A DNA stretch of 64,000 nt from Verrucomicrobiales bacterium. GTDB lineage: Bacteria; Verrucomicrobiota; Verrucomicrobiia; Verrucomicrobiales; DEV007. Location: assembly GCA_029213195.1 (NCBI GenBank), contig JARGNI010000005.1, positions 124,001 through 188,000 on the forward strand, in the 5' to 3' direction. Shown one piece after another: positions 44,001 through 50,647 of the stretch; the first letter of the stretch is position 1, and every line of letters starts with the position of its first letter. Below the pieces are notes generated by a model. That model saw only the letters and a program-made list of their open reading frames with translations. It had not been told where the DNA came from and did no database searches. The position numbers and the translations under genes were made by a program.

Positions 44001-44119
44001 TTGATGATATCTGCGACCTGATCGGTTCCGGCGACCTCCGTGTCATCGGCAGATCCCACGAGGGGGACTCCGAAACCAAGAAGCAGGGCAGCAAGTCGAG
44101 CACATCGGCAACAATCCAT
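40988..44119 (-). CDS. PVC-heme membrane-bound dehydrogenase
   Basis: The protein has 1043 residues: a signal sequence, a beta-propeller dehydrogenase domain (residues about 60-440) of the PVC type (EIELVASEPVIGQPLHISWD, GPDGCVYLADWYDSRLSH), a HEAT-like repeat region, and a C-terminal cytochrome c with CASCH at residues 916-920 (YFAYLQKQWDG-like end). The family is a hallmark of Verrucomicrobiota and Planctomycetota and is thought to oxidise sugars at the membrane. No cofactor-specific motif can be identified here. It is a single-gene unit, 98 bases from the outer-membrane protein gene, with a hairpin between them. Confidence 0.88.
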   Translation of the reverse strand: MDCCRCARLAALLLGFGVPLVGSADDTEVAGTDQVADIIKNYEGRGTLADGSEPTPPEKALSQFRLREGFEIELVASEPVIGQPLHISWDSRGRMWVTQYLQYQFPEGLRIVEYDNHLRAQFDKVPEPPPHGVKGADKITVFEDTNGDGVYDSHRDVITGLNIATSCVVGAGGIWVTNPPYLLFYPDADGDAVPDGDPEVRLSGFGIEDTHAVMNSLKWGPDGWLYGVNGSTTTGSVTDPASGDLIDWEGQMVWRYHPDRDEFEIYAEGGGNTFSLEIDSQGRVFSGTNNGKTRGMYYPQGSYGKKSWGKHGPLTNPYAFGYFQHMRHEGDDRRFAQAFCIYEGGLFPPEWNGKIIAANSLHNIVWVSELHPDGSTFRTVDEEPLLQTDDRWFRPVFCGVGPDGCVYLADWYDSRLSHVRPVDDWHKGSGRIYRIKPAGKELGPVPEDLTQAAPKELSAHFEHPNWVVRKRALLELLWADFETQRHSEVLSRERLAALREGSGGKREHLRGELMFPFYLEKRNRDDEAIARERAIILMQEVVSNRLTGSSDGLEDELPLKIRELAGVDLSDFSLVENVEVRAALATTARRLHPAVGVAVIRELLWNHDEDRADPHLPLLLWWALEQHAESGREHIEGLAADPKTWKSSIFREVIAERLARRYAMGGGEDNFLTVARLLEKAPDDDAKKRLMTGIQLAFEGVAKPTLPVALEKQMTEYLETVGKNDLLLQLQQGEPESISKALQVVASNQSDPVERVQLAQALGETGDARVVPVLLRLLSLDQQSALKRVALLSLSRYDSENIASTILARHGSSLPSEHEVRSTAHRVLASRVEWARLFLEKIDVAHIKARNVAPDVVQLLAQHGDPEIDAKIARHWPGQKSPSTEEEQREMDRLRKVLQNEQGDPNLGEVHFKARCASCHQLFGEGQNLGPDLTGYERQNLEFWLPAIVAPSLELREGYINYVATTKDDRIVAGFLHEQNPATVTLRDMAGQHHRLRREDLESLEASKTSLMPPGLLNGLSDEELRDLFAYLQKQWDGNLNPK

Positions 44120-44154
44120 CGGATTTCCAGTCTGCCAAAAGCCAGAAATCTGAC

Positions 44155-44194
44155 CACAAAAAAGCCCGGCGCGAATCAGTCCGCATCGGGCTTT
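44155..44194 (-). terminator. Intrinsic terminator after the outer-membrane barrel gene
   Basis: On the minus strand AAAGCCCG (44194-44187) pairs perfectly with CGGGCTTT (44168-44161), followed by T to 44158. It sits 23 bases after the stop of the barrel gene and before the dehydrogenase gene. Confidence 0.82.
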
Positions 44195-44217
44195 CGAAAA
44201 ACGTTGTCCGTTTCGGC

Positions 44218-44787
44218 CTAGAAAGGAATTCGGAAACCGGCACGGAACTGGGTGAAGTCAGGAAGAGTCTGATCAACCCAGTTGTAGGAGAAATCTCCAA
44301 AAAGACCTACGCAACCCCAGCTCTCGAAGCGGACATCGACTCCACCTCCAAGGTTCCAGAGGCTCTCGGAAGTGCCCACGGACACCACACCAAACCCACC
44401 GAATACGTAGGGTGCAATCGTGCTGCAGCACTCACCACCAAGAGGGAAACGATAGACGGCGTTGAATTTTCCAACCTGCTGAGAAACTCCTCCGCCATGC
44501 GCGGCGTAGCTGCCCTCGAGACCGAAGTTGTGACCGAAGAAATAGGCCAGCGCGACACCGCCACCGATGGAATTGTCGTTCAATCCCACTTGCGTCTCAG
44601 GCCAGAATCCGGAAACAAATCCACTGAACTCGAATCCCGCATCGTAGCAGTAGCTCGGGCTCGTGACCCGCTGTTCAACGGCGGAGGACTTGGCTCCATA
44701 GTATTTTTCTTTATTCCAACTCCATCCTGCTTGAGCGAAGGAGCTCAGAAGCAAAGTGGTAGCGATACAAGCGAGAGTAGTCTTCAT
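44218..44787 (-). CDS. Outer-membrane beta-barrel protein
   Basis: The protein has 189 residues with a signal peptide (LACIATTLLLSSFAQAGW). Alternating strands (GGGVALAYFFGHNFGLEGSY, NAVYRFPLGGECC, PYVFGGFGVVSVG) and a terminal aromatic FRAGFRIPF indicate a small eight-strand barrel of the OmpA/opacity type. C-C in GGECCST is unusual for such barrels. No specific function is known. It has its own terminator. Confidence 0.75.
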   Translation of the reverse strand: MKTTLACIATTLLLSSFAQAGWSWNKEKYYGAKSSAVEQRVTSPSYCYDAGFEFSGFVSGFWPETQVGLNDNSIGGGVALAYFFGHNFGLEGSYAAHGGGVSQQVGKFNAVYRFPLGGECCSTIAPYVFGGFGVVSVGTSESLWNLGGGVDVRFESWGCVGLFGDFSYNWVDQTLPDFTQFRAGFRIPF

Positions 44788-44921
44788 CGATAAAACGTGC
44801 GTTTGCAGGATGCTACAGAGAAATTACGGTTCGACAAACATTTTTTTCCGCCGCGGGATCTCACGTGTTCCCGGCACGAGCGGAGTTCACCCGACACGCC
44901 CCTTCGCAATTCGCTCTCAGG

Positions 44922-44936
44922 ATCGATTCAATCGAT
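44922..44936. promoter_or_regulatory. Palindrome upstream of the DUF2157 gene
   Basis: ATCGATT-C-AATCGAT is a perfect 7-1-7 palindrome in the divergent region 58 bases before the DUF2157 start. It could be an operator; ATCGAT words are common in this GC range, so chance is possible. Confidence 0.3.
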
Positions 44937-44993
44937 GATACCCCTCTCCTTTTTCGATTTCCCTCTTTCTCCCGATTCCGATACAACTGAATC

Positions 44994-46043
44994 ATGGAAA
45001 CGCCGGAGGAGAGAAAAATCACGCCCGACAGCGAACTGGCGGATGGAGACTGGGAACACCTTCTCCAGAAGAGCCGCGCCTCGGGACCGGCAAGACTGAA
45101 ACTCGTTGCCACATCCCGGCAGCCCGGGGAGTTCCTGAGGTGGGCCGGAGGATGGTCGGGAGCGATCGGGGCTGTTTTCTTCCTCCTCGGAATCCTTTTC
45201 TTCTTTGCTTCCAACTGGAAGGAGATGTCTCCCGAGCTCCGACTGGGAGTCCTGCAGGGATGCGTCGGAGTGGCTACCCTGTCCGCCTGTGCCTTTGGCT
45301 TGAGGGACTCCATTGGTCGCTGGCTCCTGGTGGCAGCCACCGTGCTCGTTGGAGTCCTCCTTGCCGTTTTTGGCCAAACCTATCAGACCGGAGCGGATTC
45401 CTTCGAGGTCTTCGCGCTCTGGGCGGGACTGACGATTGCCTGGGTCGTTCTTGCGAAATACGTGGGGCTCTGGCTCCTCTGGTTCGCGATCGCCCAGGCC
45501 GCTCTTTCTCTCTACGCCGGCCAGGTTCTCGTTCCCGATGACTTGCTCACGTGGTCAGGTTCCTTCGTTCTGCAGTCACTCTTCAGTCTCGCCGGGCTCA
45601 TTCTCTGGGAATGGCTTTCTCCCAAGCCGTCGTTTTCCTGGCTTTCCGGAAATTGGATCCGAGTCGTGCTCGTGACCACGGCAGCCGTCTGGCTGTCATT
45701 CTGTCCCTGGAGATGGATCTTCGATATTTTTTCCTCTCGAGACATGGATGCGGGAACCCTGATTGGAGGACTGCTCTGGGTCGCATCCATGGGAGTCGGG
45801 ATTTGGTTCTACCAGAAGGTTCGATTCTACATCAGCGCGATGAGTGTCTGCCTATTCTCGGTCGGGATCATCAGCGTCGCTGCGATTGCTCGTCTTCTCA
45901 TCGAAATCGAGGATGATTCCGCGGGGATCTATCTCTTCATCGGTCTCGTCAGTGTTGTCATCTTCTCCCTGATCGCGACCTGGATTATCCGAGTCTCTCG
46001 CTCTCAAAACACTCCCACCCTCCCCCCAACGACCAAGTCATGA
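44994..46043 (+). CDS. DUF2157-family membrane protein
   Basis: The protein has 349 residues and about ten membrane helices. The soluble N terminus and the first-helix motif GAVFFLLGILFFFASNWKEM are the DUF2157 signature. AVFGQTYQTGADSFEVFALW follows in the middle, also typical. The protein is the first of a three-gene set with DUF4401 and GDYXXLXY proteins, and the set overlaps by 4 bases at each junction. Function is unknown; a membrane complex is likely from the strict gene order. Confidence 0.85.
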   Translation: METPEERKITPDSELADGDWEHLLQKSRASGPARLKLVATSRQPGEFLRWAGGWSGAIGAVFFLLGILFFFASNWKEMSPELRLGVLQGCVGVATLSACAFGLRDSIGRWLLVAATVLVGVLLAVFGQTYQTGADSFEVFALWAGLTIAWVVLAKYVGLWLLWFAIAQAALSLYAGQVLVPDDLLTWSGSFVLQSLFSLAGLILWEWLSPKPSFSWLSGNWIRVVLVTTAAVWLSFCPWRWIFDIFSSRDMDAGTLIGGLLWVASMGVGIWFYQKVRFYISAMSVCLFSVGIISVAAIARLLIEIEDDSAGIYLFIGLVSVVIFSLIATWIIRVSRSQNTPTLPPTTKS

Positions 46044-47101
46044 AACTCCGTGAGCTACAAGAACAGGGAATGATCGATTCCGCGGAGGAAGCCGCCGCCA
46101 GTTTGAACCATCGCGGAGAGGAAGAGCCTTCGACGCCGCTTCTCGCTCGCGTTGCCCTCGTGATCGGAGCCTGGCTTTCCGGCATCTTTCTGAGTTTCTT
46201 CTTTGGCCTCCTTTTTCAGGATATCTTCGATATTCCACCTGTTCCAACCTTCCTGGGTCTGTTTGTTATCGCAGGGAGCCTTCTCCTCTTCTGGAAGACT
46301 TCCGGCCTGTTCCTGGAGCAACTCGCCCTCGCGATCAACTTCGCCGGCACGGTCCTTTTCGTCGTCGGCACTGCCGCGTGGTCGGACGATTTCATGACAG
46401 GAATTGGTGACGAAATCCTGATCGTGCTGATTGCAGTCACGCTTCTGTGCCCCTTTGTCTTTCTCCTCTCGAAGAACCCCGTGCAGCAGTTCATCTCCCT
46501 CGGCTGGGTGTTCACTTTCGGTTGGATCGAGACTTTTGAGGAGGCCTCAACGGCCCTGCTTCTTCTCCTCCTGACCTTGTCGCTGCTCCTTTTTCTTTTC
46601 TCCTGGCTACGGAACGGCGGCCCAATTCTGAATGCGTCGACCAAGTTCGCATCCCTCGCATCTTGTCTTGCCGCCCTCTTCCTGCTGAGCGCCTCGATCA
46701 TGGGTTGGAACGGGAGCTTCCTGGAGCCTGCCATCCCGATAATTCGCACGCTTGTCCCGCTTTCACTTGGAGGTGTCCTGATCTGGCTGCATTGGGGATG
46801 TGACGGAAAGCGGATCCTCGGATGCGTCGCTTTCACGATTCTATTGTTTGCGATCTCCTGGGCAGGTGCTGCAGGAGTCGCGTTTGCACTCGGACTGATG
46901 GTCCTTTCGCATCTCGTGGGAGATCGCTTTCTTGCGGGCCTCGCCCCCGTCCTCCTCGCAGGATTTCTTATTCTCTTCTACTACTTCCTCGGAGTGCCGC
47001 TGCTGACCAAGTCTCTCTGGCTCCTCGGCATCGGAGCCGCCCTCCTCGTCAACTGCACTTTGCTGCTGCGTGTCCTTCGCCCTCGCCTTTATCCCTCATG
47101 A
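46040..47101 (+). CDS. DUF4401-family membrane protein
   Basis: The protein has 353 residues and about ten hydrophobic helices. The N-terminal soluble part (ELQEQGMIDSAEEAAA) and ARVALVIGAWLSGIFLSFFF match DUF4401. It usually partners with DUF2157, and here it overlaps it by 4 bases and the next gene by 4 bases. No catalytic motif is visible. Confidence 0.82.
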   Translation: MKLRELQEQGMIDSAEEAAASLNHRGEEEPSTPLLARVALVIGAWLSGIFLSFFFGLLFQDIFDIPPVPTFLGLFVIAGSLLLFWKTSGLFLEQLALAINFAGTVLFVVGTAAWSDDFMTGIGDEILIVLIAVTLLCPFVFLLSKNPVQQFISLGWVFTFGWIETFEEASTALLLLLLTLSLLLFLFSWLRNGGPILNASTKFASLASCLAALFLLSASIMGWNGSFLEPAIPIIRTLVPLSLGGVLIWLHWGCDGKRILGCVAFTILLFAISWAGAAGVAFALGLMVLSHLVGDRFLAGLAPVLLAGFLILFYYFLGVPLLTKSLWLLGIGAALLVNCTLLLRVLRPRLYPS

Positions 47102-47625
47102 AATCTGGTTTTCTCATCTGCCTTGCCCTGGCCAATCTCGCGCTCGTCGTCGGGGTCATTCAGTTTCACATCGCAGGAAAGAACGCGATCATCGAAAACG
47201 GTCGCACCGTTCTTCTCCCTCTCCTGCCACGAGATCCGCGATCTCTCATCCAGGGGGACTACATGGTTCTGCGACAAGGTCTTGCTCGCGAAGCGAAAGC
47301 GCTTCCGAAATCCGACGAGGTCGACACTCGCGGAGCCATCATCCTTTCCATCGATGAGAAAGGAGTGGGAAAGGCAGTTCGCTTCCACAACGGAGGCGAA
47401 TTGACCGAAGACGAGCATCCCATCGCCTATCGCCGCACCCGACGCGGGTTTCGATTCGGCATCGAGAGTTTCTTTTTCGAAGAAGGCGATGCCAAGCTTT
47501 TCGAGGCTGCGAAGTTTGCCGAAGTGAAACTCTCCGATCGCGGAGAGCCCGTGCTCGTAGGGCTGATGGACGAAAATCGCGAGCCGCTCGGTGCTCCGGA
47601 AGTCCAGGCTCAAGGAGAAGACTGA
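47098..47625 (+). CDS. GDYXXLXY-domain protein
   Basis: The protein has 175 residues with one N-terminal membrane helix (LICLALANLALVVGVIQF) and a periplasmic domain. The conserved IQGDYMVLRQGLA gives the family its GDYxxLxY name. RRGFRFGIESFFFEEGDA is also typical. It completes the DUF2157/DUF4401 trio, starting within the ATGA overlap. Its 3-prime end overlaps the convergent transpeptidase-like gene by 16 bases. Confidence 0.82.
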   Translation: MKSGFLICLALANLALVVGVIQFHIAGKNAIIENGRTVLLPLLPRDPRSLIQGDYMVLRQGLAREAKALPKSDEVDTRGAIILSIDEKGVGKAVRFHNGGELTEDEHPIAYRRTRRGFRFGIESFFFEEGDAKLFEAAKFAEVKLSDRGEPVLVGLMDENREPLGAPEVQAQGED

Positions 47626-48383
47626 AGCGCGTGAGGAAGGGACAGAGTCTTCAAATACTCGACAGGTCCCTGCACCAACAGCGGCGCATCTTTCCGTCTC
47701 AACCACTTCCAGAGGTTCAACAACTCCTCTGGATCGAGGGCGGTGCATCCGATTGTCGGAACGCCCCTCGCCTTCCAGCGGTGAAGAAAAATGGCGCTCC
47801 CCCGACCAGGAACCGTCTCGGCCCGATTGTGACCCACGACGACCACAAGATCGTAAAGACCGTCGCTCCGAGCCAGGGTTTCCGCCGAGTTCCAGTCCTT
47901 CCGAATTCTCCGATCGGAGGTGTCGACCCACTGGTTGTAAAACTGCGAATCCGGATCATCGACCCAGTAGTCGGAAGCTCCCGCTCGCCGATACGCCAAA
48001 CCTCCGGGATTGGCCGGGCTGGCTTTTCGTCCGAAGCCGAACTCGAGAGGAAAGATCCCGGCCGGAGCACGACGATCGCCCTCGTTTTTCTGCGGGACCT
48101 CCTTCCGATCCCGATGAAGCCCGAGACCGAGACCCATTCCCTTGCGCCCGAGCGAAACCGGAATTCCGGACCGGACCTCTTTCCATTGCTCGCCTCTCTT
48201 TTCCCACATCGACAACTCCCCCGTCGCCGCACCCCAGGAATCCGAAGAAACCAATACCACCTGTCGACACTGGGGAAACCAATCCTCCGCCATCAAAAGC
48301 GTCCCTGTAACCAGAGTCGCAAGAGCGACCAGCGAGACTTTTCCCCTTGCTCTCCATAGTCTTGGTGATCTCATCTCTCCCAT
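47610..48383 (-). CDS. L,D-transpeptidase-like (YkuD-fold) protein
   Basis: The protein has about 257 residues from the ATG at 48383; ATG 48374 and the upstream ATG at 48449 are alternatives. A signal-anchor (KVSLVALATLVTGTLLM) precedes the domain. The active-site region reads VVVGHNRAETVPGRGSAIF, then LHRWKARGVPTIGCTAL, giving the His and the TxGC nucleophile of L,D-transpeptidases. It probably cross-links or trims peptidoglycan, or processes a lipoprotein anchor. It is a single-gene unit. Confidence 0.75.
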   Translation of the reverse strand: MGEMRSPRLWRARGKVSLVALATLVTGTLLMAEDWFPQCRQVVLVSSDSWGAATGELSMWEKRGEQWKEVRSGIPVSLGRKGMGLGLGLHRDRKEVPQKNEGDRRAPAGIFPLEFGFGRKASPANPGGLAYRRAGASDYWVDDPDSQFYNQWVDTSDRRIRKDWNSAETLARSDGLYDLVVVVGHNRAETVPGRGSAIFLHRWKARGVPTIGCTALDPEELLNLWKWLRRKDAPLLVQGPVEYLKTLSLPHALQSSP

Positions 48384-48470
48384 GACCTCCAGTCTACCCC
48401 TCGGAGCCGGTTTTGAAAACGAATCACTCTTGATCGAACTGCCGCCCATCCATAAGGTCTTTCTTCAAAG

Positions 48471-49358
48471 ATGCCTGACATGTCTCCTGATCTCGACCGA
48501 TCCGGGCGCGGGAAACTCCCCTCGCCTTTCAGGCTCCTCAGGCTCGTGAGTCTCTCGGTGTTTGCGGTCTTCCTCACCTTGCTTCTCTCGGGGAAACTTC
48601 CGTTCGGTCAGGATCCTTCCGCTCACCGAGTGCTGAGGGTCGCAGTGGCGAGCAATTTCTACTCCACTGCAAAACGTCTTGCCGAGCACTTCGAAACGAA
48701 ATCCGATTTCGAAATTGTCCTCTCCCCCGGTTCGACGGGAAAACACTACGCCCAGATCATTTCGGGAGCCCCCTTCCACCTCTTTCTCGCAGCAGATGAG
48801 GCGCGTCCCCGCCAGTTGGAGGGACAAAGTTTCGGCGTTCCTGGAACTCGGTTGCCCTATGCCATCGGGCGCCTCGTTCTCGTTTCGCAGGAACCCATTC
48901 CCACCGGCGACCCCTGGCAGCAACTGAGGAACGATGAATTCCGGCACCTCGCCATCGCCAATCCCAAGCTGGCCCCCTATGGTCGCGCCGCAGAGGAGGT
49001 CCTTACCCACCGGAAAATGAACGCAATCCCTATCGACCGTCTCGTCAGGGGAGAAAACGTCGCCCAGACCTGGCATTTTCTTGAGTCCGGACACGCCGAT
49101 CTCGCCTTCGTCGCACTCTCCCAGGTCGTCGAGGAGATGCCGGACTGGGAGACCAATGGGAGGACAGCCGTGGTCGAAGAGGATGAGCACGCCCCCATCC
49201 TCCAGGAGATGATTCTTCTCAAGGATACCCCCGAGGGACGAGCCTTCTTCGGCTTCCTCCAATCGGAAGACGCAAGAGCGATCATCGAGGAAGCCGGCTA
49301 CCGAGCCCCCCTCCGATCCTCCTCTCTTGGAGTCGAACCGGATGAGACGAGGCCTTGA
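48471..49358 (+). CDS. modA: Molybdate ABC transporter substrate-binding protein
   Basis: This 295-residue protein has a membrane-spanning signal (VSLSVFAVFLTLLLSGKL) and a ModA-type periplasmic domain that binds molybdate or tungstate: LRVAVASNFYSTAKRLAEHF, SPGSTGKHYAQI with the oxyanion-binding Ser, and FLAADEARPRQL. IANPKLAPYGRAAEEVL and SGHADLAFVALSQV are also characteristic. It is 43 bases from modB and surely in the same transcript. The usual modC ATPase is not here. Confidence 0.87.
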   Translation: MPDMSPDLDRSGRGKLPSPFRLLRLVSLSVFAVFLTLLLSGKLPFGQDPSAHRVLRVAVASNFYSTAKRLAEHFETKSDFEIVLSPGSTGKHYAQIISGAPFHLFLAADEARPRQLEGQSFGVPGTRLPYAIGRLVLVSQEPIPTGDPWQQLRNDEFRHLAIANPKLAPYGRAAEEVLTHRKMNAIPIDRLVRGENVAQTWHFLESGHADLAFVALSQVVEEMPDWETNGRTAVVEEDEHAPILQEMILLKDTPEGRAFFGFLQSEDARAIIEEAGYRAPLRSSSLGVEPDETRP

Positions 49359-49401
49359 GCTTGCATGTCCGTCCGTTCACTCGCAGACTGCGCCGACTCT
49401 C

Positions 49402-50085
49402 ATGCTTTCGGAATCTGACTACACAGCGCTCTGGTTGACGTTCCGACTCGCCGTCACGACGACCCTGCTACTCCTGCTGCTGGGCACTCCCCTGGCCTGG
49501 TGGCTCGCTCGAACGAGATCGCGCTGGAAGTCGTTGCTCGACGCCACGATCGCCCTGCCTCTCGTCCTTCCACCTACCGTCCTCGGCTTCTATCTCCTCG
49601 TCTTTCTCCGGCCCGATGGATTCGTCGGTCGCCTCATCGATGGCCTCGGTGGCGAGTCGCTCGTCTTTTCCTTCACCGGGCTCGTCATCGGATCGATGAT
49701 CTACTCGCTGCCCTTCGTCGTGCAGCCGATCCAGAACGCCTTCGCATCGATCGAGGATCACCATCTCGAAGTCGCTTCCAGCCTCGGGCGTTCGCCCCGG
49801 CAACGCTTTTTCGAAGTCGCCCTGCCGCTCGCCCGACCCGGAATTCTCACGGGAGCCGTCCTCGGGTTCGCCCACACTCTCGGCGAGTTCGGAGTGGTTC
49901 TGATGATCGGGGGGAACATCCCCGGAAGCACGCGAGTCGTCTCGATCGCGATCTACGATCATGTCGAGAGCCTCGATTACGACGCCGCGCATCGACTCTC
50001 GGCGATACTCCTCGTTCTCTCCTTTCTCCTCCTCGTCGCGATCTACAGCAGCCAGAAGCGTCGGGGGCTTTCAACAATTCGTTGA
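49402..50085 (+). CDS. modB: Molybdate ABC transporter permease
   Basis: This 227-residue protein has about five to six membrane helices. ATG 49402 (MLSESDYTALWLTF) is preferred over upstream in-frame starts because it gives the normal ModB length and N terminus. The ATPase contact loop EVASSLGRSPRQRFFEVALP is the EAA-type motif, and LPLVLPPTVLGFYLLV and AHTLGEFGVVLMIGGNIPG are typical ModB. Modulation by a nearby ATPase is impossible to see: modC is absent from the window. The next gene is an unrelated small membrane protein. Confidence 0.87.
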   Translation: MLSESDYTALWLTFRLAVTTTLLLLLLGTPLAWWLARTRSRWKSLLDATIALPLVLPPTVLGFYLLVFLRPDGFVGRLIDGLGGESLVFSFTGLVIGSMIYSLPFVVQPIQNAFASIEDHHLEVASSLGRSPRQRFFEVALPLARPGILTGAVLGFAHTLGEFGVVLMIGGNIPGSTRVVSIAIYDHVESLDYDAAHRLSAILLVLSFLLLVAIYSSQKRRGLSTIR

Positions 50086-50131
50086 CGTTCCTGGGATCCA
50101 TCGGTCTGTTAGCGACGTCTCTCTTACTACC

Positions 50132-50512
50132 ATGAAAAACCTCACCTTCCTTTTCTCCATTCTTCTCATCATTATTGGCGCAGTCGGTTACTTCGCCTGG
50201 GAAGCAATCGGAGCCTCGAAGCAGTCCATTACGGCTGCGATCCCGGCCTTTGTCGGCATCCTCATGCTCATCGGTGCCATCATTGCCGGAAAGAATCACA
50301 TGGCCGGGATGCATATCGCGGTCCTGTTCGCTCTTCTGGGTGGTCTTGCAGGACTGGGACGTCTCATCCCTTCGGCGATCAAGGGCACCCTCGACTGGGG
50401 CGCTTCGTCCACCATGCTGATCCTCGTCATGACGGTGGTCTGTGTGATCTACACCATTCTCGCCGTGCGCTCTTTTATCGCGGCTCGAAAAGCACGCAGC
50501 AGCGAATCCTGA
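50132..50512 (+). CDS. Small four-helix membrane protein
   Basis: The protein has 126 residues with four hydrophobic helices (FLFSILLIIIGAVGYF, AIPAFVGILMLIGAIIAG, IAVLFALLGGLAGLG, MLILVMTVVCVIYTIL) and a basic tail, ARKARSSES. Similar short proteins occur in PVC genomes and have no known role. It lies 46 bases after modB and ends in a strong hairpin, so it may be the last gene of the mod transcript. Confidence 0.65.
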   Translation: MKNLTFLFSILLIIIGAVGYFAWEAIGASKQSITAAIPAFVGILMLIGAIIAGKNHMAGMHIAVLFALLGGLAGLGRLIPSAIKGTLDWGASSTMLILVMTVVCVIYTILAVRSFIAARKARSSES

Positions 50513-50538
50513 GCCCAAAGCCCTCTTCTACGCAAATC

Positions 50539-50570
50539 GCCGCTCTTCGAAATTCGGGAGCGGCTTTTTT
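50539..50570 (+). terminator. Intrinsic terminator after the small membrane protein gene
   Basis: GCCGCTC (50539-50545) pairs perfectly with GAGCGGC (50558-50564), followed by six T (50565-50570). It separates the mod region from the TonB region. Confidence 0.88.
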
Positions 50571-50647
50571 GTGCCCAGACGAAAAGACGGGAGAAAGTCT
50601 CACTTTCCCCTTGCTAATGGGATTGTGTCGCAATATCACTAGCAGAC

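Noticed and set aside
42596-44221. Long open frame on the plus strand opposite the PVC-heme dehydrogenase gene
   Set aside because: The minus-strand frame has a signal sequence, propeller, HEAT and heme motifs. The plus-strand frame has no protein pattern and is a by-product of GC-rich codon use.
50611-50639. TTGCTA-17-TATCAC promoter-like pair before the TonB receptor
   Set aside because: The predicted start of transcription would fall almost on the ATG, leaving no leader. Possible only for a leaderless transcript, so not listed as a feature.
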